A stretch of 38,392 bases of DNA, from the NCBI RefSeq assembly GCF_025963695.1, contig NZ_JAOQAH010000009.1, forward strand, positions 1 to 38,392, written 5' to 3'. Shown here piece after piece: positions 10,313 to 18,673 of this stretch. The notes under the pieces were generated by a model that was not told the origin of the DNA, made no database searches, and saw only the letters and a program-made list of their open reading frames with translations. Origin of the DNA: Segetibacter sp. Its GTDB lineage: Bacteria; Bacteroidota; Bacteroidia; Chitinophagales; Chitinophagaceae. How positions within the stretch are numbered: the stretch's first letter is position 1; each line of letters begins with the position of its first letter. Both the position numbers and the translations under genes were made by a program.

Positions 10313-12766
10313 ATGAGGATCGTTTTATTAATCGTATCGGCTACAATTACCACCTTTTTAATCTTCTTATTAAATACTTCAATTGCTATTTCAGGAAGTA
10401 AAACTCCTCGTTTTGGAGCTTTTCTTAGTCCTCAGAATGGTTTTTGGCAAAATGCCGAAGCTTCAAACGTTGATTTTAATAAAAAGTTCACCTCCCCTCA
10501 TTTAGGTGGAAAAGTGGATGTTTATTTTGATGAACGCCTGGTACCCCATGTGTACGCGGAGAAAGAAAATGATGCTTATTTTGTACAAGGATACTTGCAT
10601 GCGAAGTTCAGGCTTTGGCAGATGGAATTTCAAACATATGCAGCTGGTGGAAGGCTAAGCGAAATAATGGGTAAGGGAAAAGCTTTTTTAGAAAAGGATA
10701 GATTTTTCAGAAGGCTCGGTATGGTGTATAGTGCTGAGCAATCATTAAAAACACTTGAAGCAAATAGTGTTACAAAAAATGAACTGGATGCTTACACGAA
10801 CGGCGTTAATGCGTATATAGAAACTTTAGACCCTGCTGAATATCCATTGGAATACAAACTTCTTGACTACAAACCTGAGAAATGGACAAATTTGAAAACG
10901 CAGTTGTTCTTCAAGTACATGTCATATGAACTGGCAGGTTTTGATTCAGATTTTGAAATGACAAATGCAAGAAACATTTTTTCTCCTGCGGATATTGAGC
11001 AACTCTATCCTATCGCTCCGGATAGTTTAGATCCTGTTGTTGCTAAGGGAACGATATTTCAAGATGCTAGTCACTTGCCCAAAAAACCTGTTAACGCTGA
11101 CTCGACCTACTTTCATTCCCCCGCGGTCTCAGATAGTACCCTTATTCCACAACCTGATAAAAATAATGGAAGTAATAACTGGGCAGTTGCCGGAAGTAAA
11201 ACAAAAAGCGGTGCCCCAATGCTTTGCAATGATCCACACCTTGGTTTAAGTCTCCCTTCCCTTTGGTATGAAATGCAAATATCTACGCCAACTCTCAATA
11301 CATATGGTGCTACCTTTCCTGGTTCTCCATCAGTTATCATTGGCTTCAACGATAGTTGCGCATGGGGTGTAACGAATGCAAGCCGTGATGTTAAAGATTA
11401 TTATGAGATCGAGTTTAGAGATAGTTCAATGCAAGAATACAAGTTCAACGGAGGGTGGGCAAAATCGACATTTAGAAACGAAATCATCAAAATAAAAGGT
11501 GAACCGGATGTGACCGAAACGATAGCAGTTACTTTATTAGGCCCTGTTATTTACGATAAGAAATTCCCCAACGTACTAAAAGACGGTAAATATTATGCTT
11601 TAAGATGGTTAGCACAAGATGCAAGCAACGAACTACTTGCATTTAATAAATTGAACCACGCAAATAATTATGCAGATTTCTTAGATGCAATTTCAAATTA
11701 TCAATGCCCTGGTCAAAATTTTGCCTTTGCATCTAAAGCGGGAGATATAGCAATAAAACAAGAAGGAAAGTTTCCGGCGAAATGGGAAAGGCAGGGCGAT
11801 TATTTGATGCCAGGCATTGATAGCAGCTACGCCTGGCAAAGCTTTATTCCCAATACAGAAAATCCCGCAATGTTTAATCCCCCAAGAGGATTCGTAAGTA
11901 GCGCTAATCAACTAGCTGCTGATAAAAGTTACCCTTATTACCTTGCGGGAAGACCTTTTATCTATCGTGGAATTATCATTAATCGCTGGCTAAATCGGTT
12001 GTCTAACATTACGGTGGAGGATATGCAGCAAATGCAAACTGACAACTATGATGTATTTGGCGAGGTGGCGAGACCTCTTCTTTTGAAGTTCTTAAACCAG
12101 CAAGACCTTTCGAAAGACGAGTTAAGCTATATAGATAAATTAAAGGAATGGAATTTAAGAACCGACTACAATGAGGTAGGTTCGACAATATTAGATAAAT
12201 GGTGGAGGCGGCTACAAAAAGAAGTGTTCAGCGATGAATTTGCAAAAACAAACTTACCCCTGCGCCCGCCCGATAACAGTACATTGCTCGAAGGTTTACT
12301 TCGTGACAGCACCTTTAAGTTCGTTGACAATATATCTACTCCACAGGTAGAAAACTTGCGTGAAATTGTTTCAGCTTCTTTCAAAAAAGCTGCTAAAGAT
12401 TTAGATACCGCCAAAAGAAATGATTATCTAATTTGGGGAAAGTATAAGAATACAGGGCTAAAACACTTATTGAACATCCCTTCTTTCAGTAGTCTTCAAT
12501 TAGAAATGGGAGGCAGTCTTAATAGCATAAACGCCAACTTTAGAAATAACGGCCCAAGCTGGAGAATGATTGTACAATTAACTAAGGATACTGAAGCATA
12601 TGGAGTATACCCGGGCGGTCAAAGCGGAAATCCCGGTAGCAGGTACTATGATAATTTTGTTGATGACTGGGTGAAAGGAAAATATTTTAAACTTTTGTTT
12701 TTAAAAAAACAGGAAGTGGAAAATAACGACAAAATAAAATGGACGATGACATTTTCTAAAGCTTAA
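10313..12766 (+). CDS. Penicillin acylase family protein (Ntn hydrolase)
   Basis: Predicted 817-residue amidase precursor of the penicillin G acylase / PvdQ / acylhomoserine-lactone acylase family. A hydrophobic N-terminal segment (about 3-27) suggests export to the periplasm or membrane anchoring. The alpha-chain part shows VQGYLHAKFRLWQMEF and GGRLSEIMG. The autoprocessing site is Gly286|Ser287 in NNGSNNWAVAG; Ser287 becomes the N-terminal nucleophile of the beta chain. NDPHLGLSLPSLWYEM follows, as in the family, and GQSGNPGSRYYDNFVDDW lies near the C-terminus. Length is normal. It is divergent from the NRPS operon and only 9 bp ahead of a small membrane protein. Family members remove fatty acyl caps from peptide prodrugs (PvdQ in pyoverdine), quench acylhomoserine lactones or hydrolyse beta-lactam side chains; the neighbourhood favours the first, but that is inference. 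Confidence 0.9.
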   Translation: MRIVLLIVSATITTFLIFLLNTSIAISGSKTPRFGAFLSPQNGFWQNAEASNVDFNKKFTSPHLGGKVDVYFDERLVPHVYAEKENDAYFVQGYLHAKFRLWQMEFQTYAAGGRLSEIMGKGKAFLEKDRFFRRLGMVYSAEQSLKTLEANSVTKNELDAYTNGVNAYIETLDPAEYPLEYKLLDYKPEKWTNLKTQLFFKYMSYELAGFDSDFEMTNARNIFSPADIEQLYPIAPDSLDPVVAKGTIFQDASHLPKKPVNADSTYFHSPAVSDSTLIPQPDKNNGSNNWAVAGSKTKSGAPMLCNDPHLGLSLPSLWYEMQISTPTLNTYGATFPGSPSVIIGFNDSCAWGVTNASRDVKDYYEIEFRDSSMQEYKFNGGWAKSTFRNEIIKIKGEPDVTETIAVTLLGPVIYDKKFPNVLKDGKYYALRWLAQDASNELLAFNKLNHANNYADFLDAISNYQCPGQNFAFASKAGDIAIKQEGKFPAKWERQGDYLMPGIDSSYAWQSFIPNTENPAMFNPPRGFVSSANQLAADKSYPYYLAGRPFIYRGIIINRWLNRLSNITVEDMQQMQTDNYDVFGEVARPLLLKFLNQQDLSKDELSYIDKLKEWNLRTDYNEVGSTILDKWWRRLQKEVFSDEFAKTNLPLRPPDNSTLLEGLLRDSTFKFVDNISTPQVENLREIVSASFKKAAKDLDTAKRNDYLIWGKYKNTGLKHLLNIPSFSSLQLEMGGSLNSINANFRNNGPSWRMIVQLTKDTEAYGVYPGGQSGNPGSRYYDNFVDDWVKGKYFKLLFLKKQEVENNDKIKWTMTFSKA

Positions 12767-12775
12767 TTTTTATTC

Positions 12776-13159
12776 ATGAAATTTTTAATTGCCACCATTC
12801 TCACTGCTTTACTAAGTTTTGCAATGGCATTATTTTTCCCGTGGTGGATCATTGCCCTGGTTGCTTTTATTGTAGCAGCAGTAATACCTCAGAAACCTTT
12901 ATTGGCTTTCCTGGCGGCTTCTATTGCAATATTTCTTTTATGGGGCGCGCAGTCCTACCTCATCGATCAGAAAAACGATCATATCCTGGCTACGAAAGTC
13001 GCCGACTTATTATTTCATAAAAAATCCTACATCCTTATAATAATAGTCACAGCTATAGTTGGAGCAACGGTTAGTGGCTTTGCTGCGTTAACTGGAAGTC
13101 TATTGAGAGGGGCGATTGTTCATACAGGAAGAAATAAGGAAGGTAAAGAACTACAGTAA
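12776..13159 (+). CDS. Small integral membrane protein, unknown function
   Basis: 127 residues with three to four hydrophobic segments (about 1-22, 24-38, 42-62 and 84-112) and a short charged tail (GRNKEGKELQ). I recognise no family. It starts 9 bp after the acylase stop, so the two are almost certainly cotranscribed; it may sit in the inner membrane and serve the acylase or the NRPS product, but nothing in the sequence shows a mechanism. Confidence 0.75.
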   Translation: MKFLIATILTALLSFAMALFFPWWIIALVAFIVAAVIPQKPLLAFLAASIAIFLLWGAQSYLIDQKNDHILATKVADLLFHKKSYILIIIVTAIVGATVSGFAALTGSLLRGAIVHTGRNKEGKELQ

Positions 13160-13278
13160 GTGCACAATTTTTAATGTTTTCAAAAACGAAAACTACACCC
13201 TATCCTTCCTACTGCATGAGCTGAATTTAGTGTCTTAAAACAATTTTCGGAAAAAAGGTATTTAACCAACTTACCAAG

Positions 13279-14169
13279 ATGTTTCAAAAATCAGGTCTAT
13301 TTAAGGAAGCGTTTTTTTTTCTGAGCTTATTTTGTTTACATACTACTATTTTTAGTCAGCAGAAAGATTCTATGCTACCAGGGAGAGTTGCTCCCCTTAC
13401 TTTTTATCCTTCTATGACTTTAGAGAATCCCTTAAATTCAGGAAGATTCGGGTTAATCGTTTTAGGAGCTACAATAGAAAATAAAACCCGAATCGCAAAT
13501 GAACCAGACGCAAACGCTGGTATATATGTAGGATTAGGAGCGCCTGAAAGATTCGTTGGAGCAGGGGCTACTTTAAACATTTATGGACTTTCTAATAAAG
13601 TTGGTGAACAACAGAATTTGGGGCAAGGAAGTTTAAGCTTTCATATAAACAGATTATTTCTACAGAATAAGTTCCTGCTGGATGCGGGTTGGGAAAACGC
13701 CATTTATTGGGGAGGTAATAACCAGTCATATATTTCATATCAACGTAGCCTTTATTTTTCGGGAAATTATCTCCTGTATTCTAAACCTGAAAACTTACAA
13801 AAGCCTTTTGGATACTTAAGTATTACTGCGGGTATTGGTAACGGCTCGTTCAGACGCGATGAAAATTATACTACGGTTAAAAGTGGCTCCTTTGATCCTT
13901 TTTTTAGTATAGCAACCCCTGTCTTTAAAGGAACAAATATTCTTACGGAGTGGAACGGGTATGATATTACCGCAGGAATTTCTTCCATTCCTTTTCAAAA
14001 AATACCCTTTTTATTTACCGTTGAGATTACAGATCTGATTTTTGGCAATCCTAGAATTGCAGCATCAGTTTCCCTTCCATTCAATCTCGGCAAACCTAAA
14101 AAAGATAAGAATGGTTTACCAGTAAGACCGATTGGTATAAAACCAGTCAGGCCGGTAAGAACTATTTAA
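13279..14169 (+). CDS. Secreted, probable outer-membrane beta-barrel protein, unknown function
   Basis: 296 residues. An N-terminal hydrophobic stretch ending in TTIFSQQ looks like a type I signal peptide, with cleavage near residue 26. The mature part has many short alternating segments rich in Gly, Asn, Phe and Tyr (for example GIYVGLGAP, GAGATLNIYG and SLSFHINRLF), as in outer-membrane barrels. The last 30 residues are basic and proline-rich (KPKKDKNGLPVRPIGIKPVR), an odd tail after a barrel. It is 119 bp after the small membrane protein gene and convergent with the FGGY kinase. I do not recognise the family. Confidence 0.65.
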   Translation: MFQKSGLFKEAFFFLSLFCLHTTIFSQQKDSMLPGRVAPLTFYPSMTLENPLNSGRFGLIVLGATIENKTRIANEPDANAGIYVGLGAPERFVGAGATLNIYGLSNKVGEQQNLGQGSLSFHINRLFLQNKFLLDAGWENAIYWGGNNQSYISYQRSLYFSGNYLLYSKPENLQKPFGYLSITAGIGNGSFRRDENYTTVKSGSFDPFFSIATPVFKGTNILTEWNGYDITAGISSIPFQKIPFLFTVEITDLIFGNPRIAASVSLPFNLGKPKKDKNGLPVRPIGIKPVRPVRTI

Positions 14170-14353
14170 GGGAAAAAGCTTTAAAAACTCCAATTGTCCC
14201 TTCTGTGTTTGTGGTCATTGAAATTGAGGAAGCTGGAGGAAGATTTCCTATTACCAGCCTTTCTGCATGTTGTACAAGCTCTACATTGCCTTGCTCAACA
14301 TGCTGTTCGTACATCTGCCACTCACTCTTATTCTTTATCACCATCCCCTTCAT
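14162..14353 (-). CDS. Possible small ORF overlapping the FGGY kinase 3' end
   Basis: 63 codons beginning MKGMVIKNKSEWQ. The start lies inside the last codons of the kinase gene in another frame, and the stop overlaps the end of the convergent barrel-like gene by 8 bp. A GGAG lies 9 bases before the ATG, and the composition (Glu, Val, His and Lys rich, no Cys) is more protein-like than the opposite-strand frames. No family is recognised. It could be a translationally coupled small protein or chance. Confidence 0.3.
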   Translation of the reverse strand: MKGMVIKNKSEWQMYEQHVEQGNVELVQHAERLVIGNLPPASSISMTTNTEGTIGVFKAFSLK

Positions 14354-15791
14354 TCACCATTTCTCCTTTCAACAACTCATACAGTCGCTCGAACCTGATA
14401 AATTGTTTTAGATAGATTGCTTGGTTCTTGTAATTTGGCTGATAAGTAGACAAAATGCTATTTTGAAAATTAGTCTCTATTCCTACGGCCTCTGCTCCTA
14501 AGATAACCGCACCTAAAGCAGCGCTTTCAATAGTATCGGAAACAACGACTTTAATGTTTGAAATATCAGCCAACATTTGAACCCATAAATCGCTTTTTGC
14601 AAAACCACCTGAAGCATGTAGTTCGGTTACCTCGTGCTGCTCTGCCAATATTTTAATAATACTGTACATACTGAAAATAACGCCTTCAAGAGCAGAACGT
14701 ACCATATGTGCTTTAGTATGCTGAATGCTCAAGCCAAAAAAAACGCCCTTTGCATTAGCATTCCAAATGGGTGCGCGTTCACCCAAAATGTAAGGAAGAA
14801 ATAATAAGCCATCACTCCCTGGTGCAACCAGTTTCGCCTTTTCAAAAAGCTCATCATAATCTTCATTAGCTTCTAATAAGCTTTCTTTTAACCATTGCAA
14901 AACAACCGCTCCATTATTATTAGCACCTCCAGCTATGTATAGATTGTCTTTAAGGTGATAGCAAAACGTCCTCATTCGACCATCCGTTATCGGGTTTTCA
15001 ATTATCATTCTCGCCGCACCACTGGTACCAATTGTAATAGCCATTGCTTTACCCATTGCACCCGTTCCAAGATTTGATAGCGCACCATCACTTGCTCCAA
15101 CTACAAAAGGTACTTTTTTTAAAATAGCAAGACCGTCGAAAGTATTGTTGTGAAAAATAGCTTTTGTAGAGACAACGCTGGACAGACGATCCGCGGTAAT
15201 TCCTGCGTAATTCAATATATCCTCATCCCACTTAAGAGACCTACTATTTAGCAAGCCGGTAGCCGAAGCAATTGAGGTATCAACAACAAACTTTCCAAAC
15301 AGCTTATAAAAAATGTACTCTTTGATACCTATGAACTTGAAAGCAGCTTCAAATATTTGTGGTGCATTTATTCTTAACCACAATAGCTTGCAAAGCGGCG
15401 ACATCGAGTGGATCGGCACTCCGGTCGAGCGATAAAAGCGTTTGCCTTCTTCGCCATCCCGCAACTTTTGAGCAATCAAATCCGACCGGTTATCTGCCCA
15501 AATAATACAAGGTGTAAGCGAATTGCCTTTTTCGTCTATCGCTATCACGCTGTGCATTGCGGCACTGAAAGAAATAAATAAGGGAAGATTGGGGGTGAGT
15601 GTTTGAAGAACTTTATTAATAGCACTTATTACGGCCTGAAAAATTTCCTCCGGGTCTTGTTCACTCCAGCCTGGTTGAGGATGGTGCATTGGATAAGGAA
15701 AAGAATAATTGGCAATAGCTTCGCCCGAGTCAGAAAAAGCTACGGCTTTAGAAGAGGTAGTGCCTATATCAATACCAAGATAATAGTTCAT
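14328..15791 (-). CDS. FGGY-family carbohydrate kinase, gluconokinase type
   Basis: 487 residues, the usual length for the family. The N-terminal phosphate-binding motif is GIDIGTTSSK (6-15). WADNRS at 98-103 contacts sugar in relatives, GASDGALSNLG carries the catalytic base Asp235, and ILGERAPIWNANAKGVFFGL and the following SALEGV match the C-terminal FGGY signature. It phosphorylates a sugar or sugar acid with ATP in the cytosol. The opening resembles gluconokinases and xylulokinases; gluconate is my first choice, with xylulose possible. A same-strand glycosidase gene ends 207 bp upstream, so the two may be cotranscribed, though that gap could hold its own promoter. Confidence 0.88.
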   Translation of the reverse strand: MNYYLGIDIGTTSSKAVAFSDSGEAIANYSFPYPMHHPQPGWSEQDPEEIFQAVISAINKVLQTLTPNLPLFISFSAAMHSVIAIDEKGNSLTPCIIWADNRSDLIAQKLRDGEEGKRFYRSTGVPIHSMSPLCKLLWLRINAPQIFEAAFKFIGIKEYIFYKLFGKFVVDTSIASATGLLNSRSLKWDEDILNYAGITADRLSSVVSTKAIFHNNTFDGLAILKKVPFVVGASDGALSNLGTGAMGKAMAITIGTSGAARMIIENPITDGRMRTFCYHLKDNLYIAGGANNNGAVVLQWLKESLLEANEDYDELFEKAKLVAPGSDGLLFLPYILGERAPIWNANAKGVFFGLSIQHTKAHMVRSALEGVIFSMYSIIKILAEQHEVTELHASGGFAKSDLWVQMLADISNIKVVVSDTIESAALGAVILGAEAVGIETNFQNSILSTYQPNYKNQAIYLKQFIRFERLYELLKGEMVNEGDGDKE

Positions 15792-15998
15792 GAATGAAAT
15801 TTAAAAAGAAGGCTTAACTCCCGAAATTTATGGTTTATAGGAATACGTCTAAACGCTGAACTTACAGAAAAAGGCATTCTGACACAAGAGTAGCCTCAAA
15901 CATTCAATGTAAAAATAGAACTTAGTCAATTAATTAATTTGCTATAAACCGATTCCAAATAAACTCAACGCGTTTCTTCGAACCTTCAAATCAACTCC

Positions 15999-17243
15999 TT
16001 AACTCCAATTTTTATCTGGTTTATGTTTCAGCCTTTTTGCAGCATCAATTACATCCTGTAATTCTACCGGATCACTAAATGGATCTTCATCCAGTTCTGT
16101 GGTACGGTTTAATTCTTTTTGCCAACGCCTCAATTCATCAATATATTCCCGGCAGGGCACTCTGCGTAAATCTTCACCTGTTTTTTCAACGTCATACAGA
16201 CCGTTTTGTAACCATTCTCCAGTATGCCAGTCAGGCATGGTAACGGCCGGAAAAAGACAAATTCCGTGCAGATCAATTCCGGCATCCACTGCAGCCAACG
16301 CCTCTTCCATTACATCTTTAAGCCAGGCAGTTCGACCTTCATTCATACCGCTCGTTTCAGCAATAATAATTGGCCGCTGATATCTATCCCAAACCCTTTT
16401 TATTAAATCGCATAACGGTTTTACTCTATCATCATCAGGTGGCAGTGCAGCGTGTGGCCCGCTCTCACGATATTCCATTTGACCAAAAGAGTAATTATTC
16501 GCGCCAACGATGTCCAGAATTTCAGGAGAGCCCCCTAGTTCAGGATGCGCTTTACCTGAAATAATATCCCACCCTAAAAAAGTGTCTACATAGGTTTCAT
16601 GTTCTGCAAGGGGTTGCTGATAAGGTTTATCTTTCGGTGCCACTACCTGTACCAAAGGATCGATATGAACCATTCTTGCACCTGGTTCTACTTCGCGTAT
16701 GGCCTTTACACCACAAATCGCAGCCTTGCATAAGTTATAGCGCAATTTATATCGCTCGTCCCGGGTGTTGTTGTAAGGTGCAACCCATCCCCATTCTCCA
16801 CCACAGAATGAAAAAAAAGTTATTTCATTGATAGGTGTAAAAAAGTATGGCCCCTTTAACTTAGGAATTACATATTCAGCCGCAGCCTTACAATAAGCAG
16901 AAAATCTTAAACAAAATTCTTCTGAATAAGGATCAAGACCATCAGGATAACCATAGTGACAGAGGTCCCATACAGGCCATATTTTATTATGTCGCATTGC
17001 TTCAATCATAGGATCGATACAAGAAAAATCAAAGACACCATTCTTTTCAACCATAGGCCATGGAATTCCTTCACGAGATACTGCAATACCTAGCGAATGC
17101 AAAATTTCGTAATCCTGCGCTACATACTTGTTGTGCTGTGTTTCATCAATCAGGTTTCGCCGCTTTTTATCTTTCCATAAGAAAGTAGAACATTCAAAAC
17201 CTGAGATAAAAAAGGTGGGAAAAATACCAGGACGATTGGCCAT
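15999..17243 (-). CDS. Clan GH-A (GH1-like) glycoside hydrolase, putative beta-glycosidase
   Basis: 414 residues with no signal peptide, so probably cytosolic. Features of a TIM-barrel retaining glycosidase are visible: TPINE with Glu140 as likely acid/base (the NE motif) and IIIAETSG with Glu296 as likely nucleophile, about 156 residues apart. DLCHYGYPDGL near residue 93 resembles the strand-3 DLxHxxxP motif of GH1. The charged C-terminal tail (about 370-414) is extra. It is shorter than typical GH1 enzymes (about 450), so GH1 membership is not certain. It precedes the FGGY kinase on the same strand, compatible with release and phosphorylation of a sugar, which is inference. Substrate unknown. 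Confidence 0.75.
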   Translation of the reverse strand: MANRPGIFPTFFISGFECSTFLWKDKKRRNLIDETQHNKYVAQDYEILHSLGIAVSREGIPWPMVEKNGVFDFSCIDPMIEAMRHNKIWPVWDLCHYGYPDGLDPYSEEFCLRFSAYCKAAAEYVIPKLKGPYFFTPINEITFFSFCGGEWGWVAPYNNTRDERYKLRYNLCKAAICGVKAIREVEPGARMVHIDPLVQVVAPKDKPYQQPLAEHETYVDTFLGWDIISGKAHPELGGSPEILDIVGANNYSFGQMEYRESGPHAALPPDDDRVKPLCDLIKRVWDRYQRPIIIAETSGMNEGRTAWLKDVMEEALAAVDAGIDLHGICLFPAVTMPDWHTGEWLQNGLYDVEKTGEDLRRVPCREYIDELRRWQKELNRTTELDEDPFSDPVELQDVIDAAKRLKHKPDKNWS

Positions 17244-17452
17244 TTAAATTATTTGAAAGAGTGTATGCTGCTTCACAAAAAAATAATGCCCCTCGTAAAA
17301 AATATCCTTTTATTTTTTACAAAAGTGAAGCAACCTTATTTTATGCGTTTCGTATTCATTTAAAAAAACAGCAAAGTTTTTCTTACTCCGCGGAAGTTGA
17401 ACAGTATGCATCTGTTTAAAACATTACATTTTATATTCTAAAAAAAAATTAA

Positions 17453-18325
17453 ATGAAATATTTAAACAACCCTACAATGGCTGTAACAGCCCTTATTTGT
17501 ATGCTACTAAGCTCCTCTTGTTCCCAGAACACTATTACTCCATCGCCTACACCTGCCATCATGCTAAATAGTAGCCCAACACTTGGATTTTATTTGGCCG
17601 ATAGCCTTAATAACACCCTGTATTATTTTTCAAACGATTTTGATGGTAAAAGCAATTGCACGGGTGGCTGTTTAAGTATATGGCCCATCTATTATGCAGG
17701 AGAGAACCTGACCCAGGCTAAGTTACCTTCCAGCCTTGATATAGCCGATTTTGGTACAATAACAACAGCCACAGGAGTAAGGCAGACTACTTATAAAACC
17801 TGGCCTTTATATTATTATGCACCTGTAGTAGCCGGAACCAATATTCGGGAAAGTGCGGGTGAAACCAAAGGTGAGGGAGTTAATAATATTTGGTTTGTAG
17901 CCAAACCGGACTATACAATTATGGAGGTGAATGCGCAGTTAGTTGGTAATGATGGTAAAAATTATAAAAGCGACTATACAGAAGGAACAGGTAAAACGCT
18001 CTATTTCTCCGATATGAACGGCATTACTTTATATGCCTTCGCGCCTGATAGTTTTAATATTAATAAATATACAAAGCCTGACTTTTCCAACAATGCTATG
18101 TGGCCTATCTATGAAACCAATAAAGCGGTCGTGCCTTCTAATCTCGACCAGACCCTGTTTGGTTCCACAGGTGTTTGGGGGAAAGCTCAACTTACCTATA
18201 AAGGTTGGCCCATGTATTACTTTGGTCCTGACAGCATGAAACGAGGACTGAACAAAGGAGTAAGTGTACCCAAAGCCGGAGTTTGGCCAGTAGTTGTAAA
18301 AGCTGCCCCAACTGCTCCAAAATAA
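17453..18325 (+). CDS. Lipoprotein with secreted repeats of unknown function (PF03640-like)
   Basis: 290 residues. The N-terminus (VTALICMLLSSSC) looks like a lipoprotein signal with lipidated Cys23, placing the protein in the cell envelope. The mature part holds two copies of a repeat of about 110 residues: LGFYLADSLNNTLYYFSND...SIWPIYY followed by YKTWPLYYY, and KTLYFSDMNGITLYAFAPD...MWPIYE followed by YKGWPMYYFGPD. This Leu-Tyr / Trp-Pro-x-Tyr pattern is that of the PF03640 secreted repeat family, whose function is not established. Cys69 and Cys73 occur only in the first copy. It stands alone on this strand after the divergent glycosidase gene. Confidence 0.82.
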   Translation: MKYLNNPTMAVTALICMLLSSSCSQNTITPSPTPAIMLNSSPTLGFYLADSLNNTLYYFSNDFDGKSNCTGGCLSIWPIYYAGENLTQAKLPSSLDIADFGTITTATGVRQTTYKTWPLYYYAPVVAGTNIRESAGETKGEGVNNIWFVAKPDYTIMEVNAQLVGNDGKNYKSDYTEGTGKTLYFSDMNGITLYAFAPDSFNINKYTKPDFSNNAMWPIYETNKAVVPSNLDQTLFGSTGVWGKAQLTYKGWPMYYFGPDSMKRGLNKGVSVPKAGVWPVVVKAAPTAPK

Positions 18326-18439
18326 CTCTCTCAAAAGCGGCCGCGGCTAAAATTACAAGAGAACTAATAAAAAAAATTTATCCCAAAGTTGTTTTGGTAC
18401 CGTCTTAAAAAGCATTTAAAAGCGTTCGACCATCGTTAG

Positions 18440-18655
18440 CTATTTGCTTCTGTATATTTTTTGCATGTGAAAGACCTGGTTAAAGAAAGAAATGTTATTT
18501 TACCTCTTCGCGAAGGTTTCATTGATGTTAAACCAATCTTTAAGGCAGCCTCTACAGTGGGTCTGAATTATATTTTTGTCGAACACGATATGCCGGCCGA
18601 TCCCTTCAGGAGTATTCAAACAAGCATAGAAAACTTACAGCAATTAGTAGAATAA
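18440..18655 (+). pseudogene. C-terminal remnant of a sugar phosphate isomerase/epimerase
   Basis: An open frame with no ATG (TTG at 18461; upstream stop at 18437-18439) encodes HVKDL...LREGFIDVKPIF...GLNYIFVEHDMP...DPFRSIQTSIENLQQL. This matches the last 60 or so residues of xylose-isomerase-like TIM-barrel sugar phosphate isomerase/epimerases of Bacteroidota, where HVKD, a G.(I/T)D(F/V)K.IF segment and FVE(H/Q)D are conserved. The N-terminal 200 or more residues are absent; the preceding gap of about 110 bp has no recognisable remainder. It ends 18 bp before the carboxylesterase start. I read it as a deletion remnant. Confidence 0.75.
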
Positions 18656-18673
18656 AACGCTTACCATTTTGCC

